Shown here piece by piece: positions 42,670 to 51,406 of a DNA stretch of 64,000 bases. The position numbers were made by a program, and so were the translations under genes. This DNA is from Oscillospiraceae bacterium (GTDB lineage Bacteria; Bacillota; Clostridia; Oscillospirales; Ruminococcaceae). Within the stretch, counting starts at the first letter, position 1. Every line of letters starts with the position of its first letter. The stretch lies in the NCBI GenBank assembly GCA_025757985.1, contig CP107210.1:2294001-2358000 (forward strand), in the 5' to 3' direction. The notes below the pieces were generated by a model. That model worked only from the letters and a program-made list of their open reading frames with translations. It made no database searches and was not told the DNA's origin.

Positions 42670-44973
42670 TCACTTCTTCTCGTTCTGGTAATCCTTGCGG
42701 TATTTGCCGGGGGTCATGCCGACCTTTTTGCTGAAAAATCGGATGAAATTCTGCACATTGGAATAGTTCAGCGTCTCGGCGATCTGCACGACCGTCATGT
42801 CGCTGGTCAGCAGCAGCTCCTTGGCCATCTCCAGCTTTTCATTGTTGGCCAGATCGCTGAAGCTGGTATCCTTCTCGGTGCGCAGCACCTTCCAGATATA
42901 ACTCGGGTTATAGTTCAGCCGGTCGGCGCACTCGTTCAGCGTAATGTCGCCGCGCGTCTGCTTGATCAGCGCCAGCACATTCTTGACCAGCTCGCTGGAG
43001 CTGCTCTGGCGGAACTCAGTCAGCAGGTCCATAACAGGCACGGCCACCTCGTCCATCAGGAAATTCTGCATCTGGTCGGCGGTGTAGATCTTGCCGATCG
43101 TCTCAAACAGGTTGGCCTGCCGGTCTGCCAGCACCTGATTGACCGAAAGCCCGGCGTTTTCCGCCACGGCCAGCATGGCCGCCACCAGCCGCTGGATGTA
43201 AAACTGCCGCTCATACCCGCGGATGTTCTTTTCCAGCATTTTGGCGGTAAAGCGCTCCAGCAGGTGGCGCACCTCCTTGGCCTTGCAGGCGGTTACAGCT
43301 GCCGTGATCTCATGCTCCAGCAGCGTATCATAGCCGTTGCGGGCGCACTGCTCGTCGGGCGGCTGGTAGTACAGCATCTGCCCGCTTGCCTCGGGGGCAT
43401 CGGCCTCCGGCAGGCGCAGGGCCTCCCATGCCTCCTGCGCGGCCAGCTGCATGTGGTGCAGCTTGTGGAAGGGGCGGCTGACGCCCGCGCGGCAGCTGAC
43501 CCCCAGCGCGGTGCGGATGCTGCGCGCCGCCGCCGTATATACCACGCGGCAGGCCTCGTTCAGATCAGCCTCCTCGCCGCCCACGACCAGCAGCAGGGTA
43601 AAGTTCAGCATTACGGGCTGGAACGCGCAGCGGCGCAGCAGCTCGGTGGGCATCGTCTGTATGGCGGTCAGCAGCATCGTCTCCCGCACCGGGCCGGAGG
43701 TGCCCGCCGGGGTATCCAGCGCCAGCGCGATCAGCCGATACGCGGGGCAGACTGCCAGCCCCAGCTTCTGCATCGTGTGGCCAGCGGCCTCATCGGTGAC
43801 CTCGCTGCGGATCAGATTTTCCACAAAGCTCTGCTGCAGGCGGCGGTTTTGCTGCTGCATCAGGCTTTGCATTGCCTGCTTGTCCCGGGCCACCTGCTTG
43901 ACACCGGCGGCCAGATAGGCAAACTCCTCCTCATCGCTGCCGGGCTGGCCGAACACACCGCTGGCCGCGTGCATCAGATCATCCACAGGGGCGTACAGCA
44001 CACTGGTCGAGCGGCGGCAGATCAGCAGCACCGCCACCAGTCCCCCGGCCAGCACAAAAGCGATCAGAATCACCATGCCGGCGGTAGCCGCCAGCGTGCG
44101 CTGCGGCAGCGCCGCATAGTAGGTCAGCCCGTTCACGCCCATCTTGCCGCTGTTCAGCCGCCAGCCACCCAGCACGCAGCCGCCCTCGGCGGGGGTGTCG
44201 GCGTCCAGCAGGGCGGTCAGCGCAGCAGAGGTGCTCAGCACGGTCTTGCCGGTGAAATCCCGCGCGGCAATGCTGTAGCCGCCGGTCTGCCAGCTCTCGG
44301 TCATCTCATACAGCGGCGAAAGATCCAGCTTGACGATCAGCACCGCATAGCTGCCCGTGCGGTAGGAGCTGCTGCGCAGCACGAGCAGCTCGCCGGTCAG
44401 ATCCACCGTGTTCAGCGGTGTGTCTGCCAGCGCGGGGGTGGGCTGGTCGGTGCGGTTGACCCACATCATGGCAGCATGCTGCTCCGCCCATTCGTTCAGC
44501 AGGTGGGCGACCTCATCCCGGTTGGCGGCATCAGCCAGCCGGTACATGCCGTTGTTGCTTAAAATCCACCCGCTGCGCAGGTTGATGTAGGTATACCCCT
44601 CGACATATTTATCCACCAGATTGCCGCCGCGCATGGCGGTCTGCATATCGCGCACAAGGGTGTACTCGCTGTACGGCGGCACAGTTTTTTGGCACAGGGT
44701 CTGGTAATTGTCCGCGCTGACGACCGCGCTGTAGTAGGCGCGCAGGTTGCTCAGCGCAATTTCCATCTGCGTCTCGACATTCTCCCGCGCCGAGGCCAGC
44801 AGGGCATCGCTGCGCGTGACGGTCTGCCGGTAGTACACCACGCTGGACAGCACACCCAACAGCAGCAGCGGGGCGGTGACAAGGGTCACGAGATAGAAAA
44901 AAATACGGTTCTGATAAGCAGAGTATCTGCGCTTGTCGCGCGTGCTGTTCTGTCTTGTCAGAGGCTTCCGCAT
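42670..44973 (-). CDS. Membrane-anchored AraC-family sensor-regulator (cargo C)
   Basis: The 767-residue protein has a basic N-terminus and a first membrane segment (IFFYLVTLVTAPLLLLGVLSSVVYY). An extracellular domain of about 250 residues follows, then a second segment (TAGMVILIAFVLAGGLVAVLLIC) and a cytoplasmic region. The AraC double helix-turn-helix is LNECADRLNYNPSYIWKVLR with VVQIAETLNYSNVQNFIRFFSKKVGMTPGKYRKD. Same architecture as the regulator at 16350 but divergent in sequence. It probably detects pectic signals and activates importer C and the enzyme genes. It is a single-gene unit; the 323-bp gap 44974-45296 contains its upstream region and the promoter of the next operon. Confidence 0.92.
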   Translation of the reverse strand: MRKPLTRQNSTRDKRRYSAYQNRIFFYLVTLVTAPLLLLGVLSSVVYYRQTVTRSDALLASARENVETQMEIALSNLRAYYSAVVSADNYQTLCQKTVPPYSEYTLVRDMQTAMRGGNLVDKYVEGYTYINLRSGWILSNNGMYRLADAANRDEVAHLLNEWAEQHAAMMWVNRTDQPTPALADTPLNTVDLTGELLVLRSSSYRTGSYAVLIVKLDLSPLYEMTESWQTGGYSIAARDFTGKTVLSTSAALTALLDADTPAEGGCVLGGWRLNSGKMGVNGLTYYAALPQRTLAATAGMVILIAFVLAGGLVAVLLICRRSTSVLYAPVDDLMHAASGVFGQPGSDEEEFAYLAAGVKQVARDKQAMQSLMQQQNRRLQQSFVENLIRSEVTDEAAGHTMQKLGLAVCPAYRLIALALDTPAGTSGPVRETMLLTAIQTMPTELLRRCAFQPVMLNFTLLLVVGGEEADLNEACRVVYTAAARSIRTALGVSCRAGVSRPFHKLHHMQLAAQEAWEALRLPEADAPEASGQMLYYQPPDEQCARNGYDTLLEHEITAAVTACKAKEVRHLLERFTAKMLEKNIRGYERQFYIQRLVAAMLAVAENAGLSVNQVLADRQANLFETIGKIYTADQMQNFLMDEVAVPVMDLLTEFRQSSSSELVKNVLALIKQTRGDITLNECADRLNYNPSYIWKVLRTEKDTSFSDLANNEKLEMAKELLLTSDMTVVQIAETLNYSNVQNFIRFFSKKVGMTPGKYRKDYQNEKK

Positions 44974-45228
44974 ACAAATTTTACTTCCTTTTTACTGAAT
45001 TTGATTTTAACGATAGCACATTTTGCGCCGCAGAGGCAAGCCCTTTTGCGGCAAATCTTGCTGTCAATGTTACCGATTTTGTCCATCTTTGTTTGTGGAA
45101 CCTGCACAAAACGGTAAAAAAGCACGCCCTCCCACCGCCGCAAAGGGCGTGATTGTTTTTTACACCGCACTGCCGAAATTGCTCGCCGCATCGTTTATAT
45201 TCATCCAAAAACCAAAGGATAATGATTG

Positions 45229-45257
45229 TTGCAACCGGCGCGGTTTCCTCGTACAAT
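45229..45257 (+). promoter_or_regulatory. Promoter of the MATE-GH106-KduD operon
   Basis: TTGCAA (45229-45234), a 17-bp spacer and TACAAT (45252-45257) lie 39 bp before the MATE start at 45297. Confidence 0.55.
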
Positions 45258-45296
45258 ATGGATAAGAAAATCTGTCATACCGGGGGGGATAGGGCT

Positions 45297-46670
45297 ATGC
45301 CGTCTTACCGAAAATCCGCACAAGTTGATATGACCCACGGCTCCGTGCTGGGGCGCGCGGCGCTGTTTGCGCTGCCCATCTGCGCCGGCAATATTCTGCA
45401 GCTGCTGTACAGCACGGTGGACACGCTCGTCATCGGCAATTTCTGCGACACTACGGCGCTGGCATCGGTGGCGACCAGCTCCCAGCCGCTCGAAATTCTG
45501 CTCTGTGTCTTTGTGGGCATCGGCTCGGGCATCTCCATCCTCGTATCGCAGGCGGTCGGCCGCGCCGACCATGACCAGCTGCAAAAGCTCGTGCGCACCT
45601 CGGTCTGGCTGCTGTTTGCAGCGTCGCTGCCGCTGACCGTCATCGGGTTCCTGCTGGGTCCGTGGATGCTGCGGCTGATGCAGGTCCCGGCGGACGCCAT
45701 GCCGGGGGCGGTGCTGTATCTGCGTATCACGATGCTGGGTATTCTGGGCAACATGGGCTATAACTTCAACGCCGGTCTTTTGCGCGGCATAGGCAACAGC
45801 TCGTCCTCGTTGCTGCTGCTGTTTATCAGCTGCGCCGCCAACATCGTACTGGATCTTGTGCTTACCGGCGCGCTCGGCCTTGGCATAGGCGGCGTGGCGG
45901 TAGCCACGGCGATTGCACTGTTTTTGTCGTGGATATGCAGCATTTTTTACATTCGCCGCCGCTGCACAGAGCTTGCGCTGCCTGTTTTGCCCTGCGGCTT
46001 TGATGCCGGAGCCCTGCGCCAGATTGTGCGCATCGGTCTGCCGCTGGGGCTGAACTCGGCGCTCTACTCCATCGGTCACATCTTTTTGCAGGTGCTGTAC
46101 AACCTGCAGGGGTCGGTTTTTGTGGCGGGCTGCTCGGTGGCGGGCAAGGTCGGCGGGCTGGCCAACATCACGGTCACCTCGCTGTCGCAGGCGACCTCGG
46201 TGTTTGCGGGGCAAAACCTCGGCGCACAGAGCTACAGCCGTCTGCGCAGGGGCGGCTGGCTGCTCCCGGCGGCCTCGGGGCTGCTCTCCCTCGCAGGCGG
46301 GCTGCTGATGGCGGCCTGCTGCCGCCCGCTGCTGCTGCTTTTTACGCAGGACGAGGCCGTGCTTGCCTTTGCCGTGCGCTATATCCGCGTTGTGCTGCCG
46401 TTCCAGTGGTGCTATGCAGCCTTCAATGCTATTATGAGCTTTGCCAACGGCATGGGCGAGATCCGCTATTCCACCATCGTCAACATCATTCTGCTGTGGG
46501 GTGTGCGTATCCCGGCATCCTACCTGCTGGCGTGGCTGGGCTACGGCGGCTACGCCATGGCGGGTGTTTCGCTCAGCTTTGTTGTCGGGCTGCTGGCGAT
46601 GCTGTTCTACTATAAATCCCACGCATGGGCGGACATCTGCGCCCGCGCCGAAGCACAGGAGGCCGCATAA
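45297..46670 (+). CDS. MATE-family efflux transporter
   Basis: The 457-residue protein has twelve predicted membrane segments and the MATE pattern (VLGRAALFALPICAGNILQLLYSTVDTLVIG, GSGISILVSQAVGRADHD, GLPLGLNSALYSIGHIFLQVLYNLQG). The start at 45297 follows GGGGGGGATAGGG; the longer frame upstream crosses the promoter. Its stop overlaps the start of the GH106-like gene (TAATG), so the two are coupled. MATE proteins export cationic or phenolic compounds with Na+ or H+. Here it may expel aglycones or a by-product of pectin breakdown, which is inference. Confidence 0.9.
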   Translation: MPSYRKSAQVDMTHGSVLGRAALFALPICAGNILQLLYSTVDTLVIGNFCDTTALASVATSSQPLEILLCVFVGIGSGISILVSQAVGRADHDQLQKLVRTSVWLLFAASLPLTVIGFLLGPWMLRLMQVPADAMPGAVLYLRITMLGILGNMGYNFNAGLLRGIGNSSSSLLLLFISCAANIVLDLVLTGALGLGIGGVAVATAIALFLSWICSIFYIRRRCTELALPVLPCGFDAGALRQIVRIGLPLGLNSALYSIGHIFLQVLYNLQGSVFVAGCSVAGKVGGLANITVTSLSQATSVFAGQNLGAQSYSRLRRGGWLLPAASGLLSLAGGLLMAACCRPLLLLFTQDEAVLAFAVRYIRVVLPFQWCYAAFNAIMSFANGMGEIRYSTIVNIILLWGVRIPASYLLAWLGYGGYAMAGVSLSFVVGLLAMLFYYKSHAWADICARAEAQEAA

Positions 46671-48757
46671 TGAAGTTTCTTGCCCAACTGCAAAACCCGC
46701 CCAGAGAATTTACCGCCATCCCGTTTTGGTTTTTGAACGGCGAGCTGACCGCTGAGGAGCTGCGCCGTCAGCTGGCGGACTTTGCCGCCCACGGCATTTA
46801 CGGCGTGGTACTGCACCCGCGTATGGGGCTTAGCCCCGACATCACCTATCTGAGTGAACGCTACTTTGCCCTTATCCACACGGCTGTCGAAGCCGCCGCC
46901 GCGCTGGATATGAAAATCGTTTTGTATGACGAGGGAATGTACCCCTCTGGCTCGGCCTGCGGCCTTGTGGTGAAAGACCACCCCGAACTGGCCAGCGAGG
47001 GCATCACACTGACCCAAACCGTTTTGCCGGGGGACGAGCTGCTGGCACAGGCGGAAAACGGCGCGCTGGTCGTGCGCAAAAGCGGCGGCACGATGCGCGG
47101 GCTGCACTGGGGCGAGGATGACGGCGAGAAAAATGCTCCCAAGACTGCTGATATTCTGAACCCTGCGGCCGTCAGCCGCTTTATTGAACTGACCCACGAA
47201 GCCTACTATCGGGAACTGAAAGAGTATTTCGGAGCCGCGATCATCGGCTTTTTTACCGATGAGCCGAGTATTTTGGGGCGCAATGTCAGCGGTATGTTCC
47301 CGTGGACGCACGGCTTTGCCGAGATTTTCCGCCATGCGGGCGGCAACGCCGCCAACCTCACCGCCCTGTTTGACGGCAGGGAAAACGACGATACAAGGCT
47401 GTATCACAAGCTGCTTTTGCAGCGCGAGGGCGAGGTCTACTATGGCACACTCTCCCGCTGGTGCGAGGCGCACGGCATCGGCCTGATGGGGCACCCCCAC
47501 CAGAGCGATGATATAGAAGTAGAAAAATACTTCGCCGTGCCGGGGCAGGATCTGGTGCTGCGCTGGCTCGCCCCCGAAAAGGACGGCTTGGCGGGCATCG
47601 ACTCCACGATGGCCAAGTGCAGCGCCGACGCCGCGCGGCTGATGCACCGCCGCCGCAACGCCAACGAGTGCTTTGGCGCCTGCAACAAGGACGACAACCC
47701 GTGGCAGCTTTCGGGCGGGGACATCAAATGGTACACCGACTGGCTGGCGGTGCGCGGGGTCAACCTGTTTATCCCGCACGCCTTTTATTACAGCATCCGC
47801 GGCAAGCGCAAGGACGAGCGCCCGCCCGATGTCGGCCCCCACAGCATCTGGTGGGCGCATTACGAGGCGTGGAGCACCTACTGGCGGCGGCTGTCCTGGC
47901 TGATGACCGACATCGACCTGCATGCGGAGGCCGCCGTGCTTTGCCGCAACCGCGACCTCTGCCCCGACACCGTGCGCCCGCTGTTTGAGCGGCAGATCGG
48001 CTTTCAGTACATTCCCGAAAGCTGCTTTCCCGCCTGCACGGTCGAGGACGGCGCGCTTTGGTTACACGGGCACCGATACACCGCCGTGCTGGGGGATAAG
48101 GCGCTGTTCCCGGACGCTGCGCATCCGGAGGTTTCGGCGCTCGAGCCGGACTGCCGCTGCGACCCGCCGCAGCCCATGCTGCGCTGCGCCTATTTTAATA
48201 AGGAAGAGCGCGCCTGCTGGCTGCTTGTCAACGAGGGCAACACCTCCATCAAGACCCGGCTGACCCTGCCGGTGGATGCTCCGCTTTGCCGGTACGATCT
48301 GTGGAACGGCCAGCCCTGCGCCTGCCCGGCCGAGCGCACCGCCAAAGGGGCCTGCCTGCCGCTGGAGCTGCCCGCGCGCGGCAGCCTGCTGCTGTTCACC
48401 TGCACTGCGCGGGAAAGCGAGGCCCTTCCCCTGCCGCCTACCTATCTGTCGCTGGCCGCACCAGACTTTACCCTTGCGGACGAGGACGCGGCCCATCTCA
48501 CCAAGACCTACCGCGCCACACTGCAGATCACAGCAACGGAGCTGCAGACCGCCACGCCGCTGCTGACCCTGCCCGGGCAGGAGATGGCCGAGCTGACTGT
48601 CAACGGCCAGCCGGCGGGCGTCTCCTTCTGGCCGCCGCACAAATTCCCGCTGGCGGGGCTTTTGACCCCCGGCGAAAACACCCTGACGCTGACCCTGACC
48701 GGCAGCCCCGCCAACCGCTACGGCAAGCACCCGGTGCCCTACGGACTGGAAAGATAA
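46670..48757 (+). CDS. GH106-like alpha-L-rhamnosidase candidate
   Basis: The 695-residue protein starts at 46670, with ACAGGAGG upstream and its ATG sharing a base with the MATE stop. The N-terminal block (QNPPREFTAIPFWFLNGELTAEELRRQLADFAAHGIYGVVLHPRMGL, then KIVLYDEGMYPSGSACGLV) is that of the large glycosidase group that includes GH106 rhamnosidases. A C-terminal beta-sandwich (AELTVNGQPAGVSFWPPHKFPLAGLL..GENTLTLTLTGSPANRYG) is also typical. There is no signal peptide. Next to rhaM and rhamnogalacturonan enzymes, rhamnose removal is the likely role. Confidence 0.75.
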   Translation: MKFLAQLQNPPREFTAIPFWFLNGELTAEELRRQLADFAAHGIYGVVLHPRMGLSPDITYLSERYFALIHTAVEAAAALDMKIVLYDEGMYPSGSACGLVVKDHPELASEGITLTQTVLPGDELLAQAENGALVVRKSGGTMRGLHWGEDDGEKNAPKTADILNPAAVSRFIELTHEAYYRELKEYFGAAIIGFFTDEPSILGRNVSGMFPWTHGFAEIFRHAGGNAANLTALFDGRENDDTRLYHKLLLQREGEVYYGTLSRWCEAHGIGLMGHPHQSDDIEVEKYFAVPGQDLVLRWLAPEKDGLAGIDSTMAKCSADAARLMHRRRNANECFGACNKDDNPWQLSGGDIKWYTDWLAVRGVNLFIPHAFYYSIRGKRKDERPPDVGPHSIWWAHYEAWSTYWRRLSWLMTDIDLHAEAAVLCRNRDLCPDTVRPLFERQIGFQYIPESCFPACTVEDGALWLHGHRYTAVLGDKALFPDAAHPEVSALEPDCRCDPPQPMLRCAYFNKEERACWLLVNEGNTSIKTRLTLPVDAPLCRYDLWNGQPCACPAERTAKGACLPLELPARGSLLLFTCTARESEALPLPPTYLSLAAPDFTLADEDAAHLTKTYRATLQITATELQTATPLLTLPGQEMAELTVNGQPAGVSFWPPHKFPLAGLLTPGENTLTLTLTGSPANRYGKHPVPYGLER

Positions 48758-48786
48758 ATCGTTTTTATTCAACAGGAGGTACTTTT

Positions 48787-49596
48787 ATGTCTGTCTGCAC
48801 ACCCAAATCCTTTGACCTGACCGGCAAGGTCGCGCTGATCACCGGCGCATCCTACGGCATCGGCTTTGCCATTGCCACCGCTATGGCCAATTGCGGCGCC
48901 ACCATCGTTTTCAACGACATCAAGCAAGAGCTGGTGGACAAGGGTCTGGCTGCCTACAAGGAAGCCGGCATCAACGCCCACGGCTATGTCTGCGACGTCA
49001 CCAACGAGGATGCCGTCAATGAGATGGTCAAGAAGATCACCGCCGAGGTCGGCCACATCAATGTGCTGGTCAACAACGCCGGCATCATCAAGCGCATCCC
49101 GATGATCGAGATGACCGCTGCCCAGTTCCGTCAGGTCATCGACGTTGACCTGAACGCACCGTTCATCGTTGCCAAGGCTGTCATTCCCGATATGATCGAG
49201 CAGGGCGGCGGCAAGGTCATCAACATCTGCTCCATGATGAGCGAGCTGGGCCGCGAGACTGTCTCCGCCTACGCCGCTGCCAAGGGCGGCCTGAAGATGC
49301 TGACCAAGAACATTGCCTCCGAGTACGGCAAGTACAACATCCAGTGCAACGGCATCGGACCCGGCTACATCGCCACCCCGCAGACCGCACCTCTGCGTGA
49401 GATCCAGCCCGATGGCTCCCGTCATCCGTTCGACCAGTTCATCGTTGCCAAGACCCCCGCTGAGCGCTGGGGTGTGGCCGAGGATCTGGGCGGTCCCGCT
49501 GTGTTCCTCGCTTCCGAGGCTTCCGCCTTTGTCAACGGCCTGATTCTTTACGTTGACGGCGGCATCCTGGCTTACATCGGCAAGCAGCCGGGGTAA
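48787..49596 (+). CDS. kduD: KduD/gluconate 5-dehydrogenase-type short-chain dehydrogenase
   Basis: The 269-residue SDR has the cofactor motif TGASYGIGFA, NNAG (VLVNNAGIIKR), the catalytic Ser/Tyr/Lys (SMMSELGRETVSAYAAAKGG) and the C-terminus LILYVDGGILAYIGKQPG common in gluconate 5-dehydrogenase and KduD proteins. KduD converts 2,5-diketo-3-deoxygluconate to 2-keto-3-deoxygluconate, the step after unsaturated galacturonate is released by GH105/GH88. CAGGAGGTACTTTT precedes ATG at 48787. It is the last gene of the operon and of cargo C. Codon use is strongly biased, as in a highly expressed gene. Confidence 0.85.
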   Translation: MSVCTPKSFDLTGKVALITGASYGIGFAIATAMANCGATIVFNDIKQELVDKGLAAYKEAGINAHGYVCDVTNEDAVNEMVKKITAEVGHINVLVNNAGIIKRIPMIEMTAAQFRQVIDVDLNAPFIVAKAVIPDMIEQGGGKVINICSMMSELGRETVSAYAAAKGGLKMLTKNIASEYGKYNIQCNGIGPGYIATPQTAPLREIQPDGSRHPFDQFIVAKTPAERWGVAEDLGGPAVFLASEASAFVNGLILYVDGGILAYIGKQPG

Positions 49597-49745
49597 GACA
49601 TTGTTCCGACGCTGTTCTGAGCCTTTCTGATTTTGTTTCTGGTTTAGCTGCTTCGTCCATCAGGATTTTCTATAGCCTTGTGTGCTGTTCAGGAAAATCT
49701 TGGTGGATTTTTTAATGAAAAGTGGATTCCCATTTATTTGTACAG

Positions 49746-49807
49746 AGTGAATCAGAACTGATTCACTTTTTCGAGTCAAGATTTTTGGATGAATCAGAAG
49801 TGATTCA
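49746..49807. promoter_or_regulatory. Paired TGAATCA palindromes, right end of element C
   Basis: A perfect 22-bp palindrome with AA centre (49746-49767) and TGAATCAGAAGTGATTCA (49790-49807), same spacing as in element B. The stretch 49597-50447 has no gene. Confidence 0.5.
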
Positions 49808-49888
49808 CTCTTGAGAGCATATACGAATTTGTGCGGGTATCGGGTTTGTTTGTCACCGTTTTAGGGGTAGACATGTTTTGCTAGCATA

Positions 49889-49935
49889 GCATGTGGTCAT
49901 CCACATGCACATTTCTGGGGCGTACCCCAGACCCC
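49889..49935. other. oriT-like hairpin pair (element C)
   Basis: The stem GCATGTGG / CCACATGC (49889-49908) precedes CTGGGG-CGTA-CCCCAG (49915-49930) and ACCCCC. The first stem has different bases from B yet pairs fully; the second is unchanged in the stem. Confidence 0.45.
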
Positions 49936-49949
49936 CGCGCTGTTCTTGC

Positions 49950-50209
49950 GTGACGATAGTGACGCAGATGACGCTTGTGACGCTGTTTTGAGGATATCCC
50001 TATACCATATCCCGGATTCAGCGTCATTAGCGTCATCTGCGTCATTCTGATTTTGTGTTTCTCGTAGCATCATTGTTTTTGTTTCGAGCAGTAGTAAACT
50101 GCAAGCGTCATTTCACTATAAGCGTGACGGTGATGACGATGGTGACGTTCTTTCTTGCATACCCCTACCCATATCCCATAAACATCGTCACTACCGTCAC
50201 CATCGTCAA
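49950..50209. repeat. 9-bp RTGACGNNN iteron arrays (element C)
   Basis: Same four-array plan as 21782-22042: GTGACGATA, GTGACGCAG, ATGACGCTT, GTGACGCTG, then inverse units, then direct and inverse GTGACGGTG-type units. Some bases are changed, so the long inverted repeat is no longer perfect. A hairpin ACAGGCAAGCC / GGCTTGCCTGT follows at 50215-50248. Confidence 0.7.
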
Positions 50210-50447
50210 TTAAAACAGGCAAGCCGTTTTAATCTGTGGCTTGCCTGTTTTAATTTTGAGTAATGTGGCAGGGTTTTTGCCCCGTTGCCTGTTAAAATGG
50301 ATTTAGATATTTTGTAAAAGTGCAAGGGTTTTTAGCACAATGGGTGGATATGCTGGTATTGAAGTGTATTTGGGCATTTAGTCAGATGCGAAATCTTTAA
50401 AATATTTTTTCTTTGCGACGCGACATATTTGACCGTTTCTCAGCGGC

Positions 50448-50918
50448 TACGACCACATGCTGAAGGATGCCGACGTTGGCCACTTTACCTTCCACGCTTT
50501 GCGCCACACCTTTGCCACCCGCGCACTGGAACGCGGTATGGATTACAAAACGTTGTCAGCCATCCTCGGTCATTACTCCGTAGCATTCACAATGGGCACC
50601 TATGTCCACAGCATGGACGAACACAAGCGGAACGAAATGAATAAGATGGATGATATGTTCGGGGTGCAGTACAGCATTTCGGTAGAGAACCAACCTTATC
50701 CGGTTCTTTGTACAATCACAGCGGACGGCTGTACTGCGCACGTCCCGGATTTCCCCAGAATCGCAGTTCACACTGCCACATTGGACGCTGCCTTGTTAGA
50801 GGTCAAGCAGCAGATTCAAAAGGTCCTGCACCAGTACAAATACCCGCCGATTCCCACCAGACAGGAGTAGATTGTCGTACCGGACAACAGTGTGTTGGTA
50901 CTGGTGAAAGCAGAGTAG
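50448..50918 (+). pseudogene. Remnant of the tyrosine integrase of element C
   Basis: Only the part equivalent to residues 323-478 of the B integrase remains (YDHMLKDADVGHFTFHALRH to the end). Upstream, the sequence jumps from CAGCGGCTA, which precedes xis in B, straight into TACGACC inside int, so xis and two thirds of int are deleted. A TAG at 50868-50870 replaces a Gln codon; past it the frame continues to the normal end at 50918. It keeps HALRH and the catalytic Tyr but cannot be active. Element C can only move with help from another integrase. Confidence 0.93.
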
Positions 50919-50975
50919 GACAGTCACACCGCACCTATATTTACCTGTCAGCTGCGCAAAATTTATCCACAAAAA

Positions 50976-51123
50976 GCGCCCCGGCTGTTGAAAATTTCAG
51001 CAGCCCGAGCGCAGTCATTTTTGCGTTTTGGGGTCATTTTGGGGTCAAAGTGACCGAAAAGTGACCACTTTTGCCCCAGACAAAGAAAAAGAGCGTTGAA
51101 ATTTATCGTTTCAACGCTCTTTT
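50976..51123 (+). terminator. Hairpins and arm-type repeats before att core 3
   Basis: A decayed first stem is at 50976-51012, the TTTTGGGGTCA pair at 51026-51047, GTGACC boxes (GTTACCA in A and B), and the second stem at 51087-51123. In the second stem GAGCGTTGAAA / TTTCAACGCTC replaces GCTCGTTGAAA / TTTCAACGAGC, with changes on both sides that keep pairing. Confidence 0.65.
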
Positions 51124-51126
51124 GTT

Positions 51127-51170
51127 GGTTGCGGAGACAGGACTTGAACCTGCGACCTCCGGGTTATGAG
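51127..51170 (-). other. att core 3, right border of element C
   Basis: Identical to the other cores. The sequence to its right is unrelated to the left ends of B and C and to a tRNA 5' half, so a different element (D) begins here. Confidence 0.85.
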
Positions 51171-51406
51171 CGCATACCGATCTGTTTCTGTACCTTAAAG
51201 ATACGCTTTTCTTCGATTTTTGCGTTTCTTGTGTACCTTAAAGGCACGTTTTGCGTGGTTTTACCGCGATTTTGCCTTTATCTGTTACCACCTTAGTTAC
51301 CACTTTTTAAAATTAAGAACAACTCCTAATTTTTGTCTGTTACCCTCTGTTTCGGAAGAATTCGGCATATTGGGATTATCAAACTCTTCTACCATTTGGA
51401 GGGAAA
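51171..51406. repeat. Left end of element D with TGTACCTTAAAG repeats
   Basis: TGTACCTTAAAG occurs at 51189-51200 and 51232-51243, and GTTACCA boxes occur near 51285-51300, the latter shared with the int side of A and B. These are candidate arm sites of a related integrase not seen in this window. AT-rich sequence and GGAGGG lead into the next gene. Confidence 0.5.

Noticed and set aside
48286..48786. N-terminal extension of the KduD-like protein
   Set aside because: The in-frame extension overlaps the GH106-like gene in another frame and lacks SDR features; the AGGAGG-preceded ATG at 48787 gives the normal family length.
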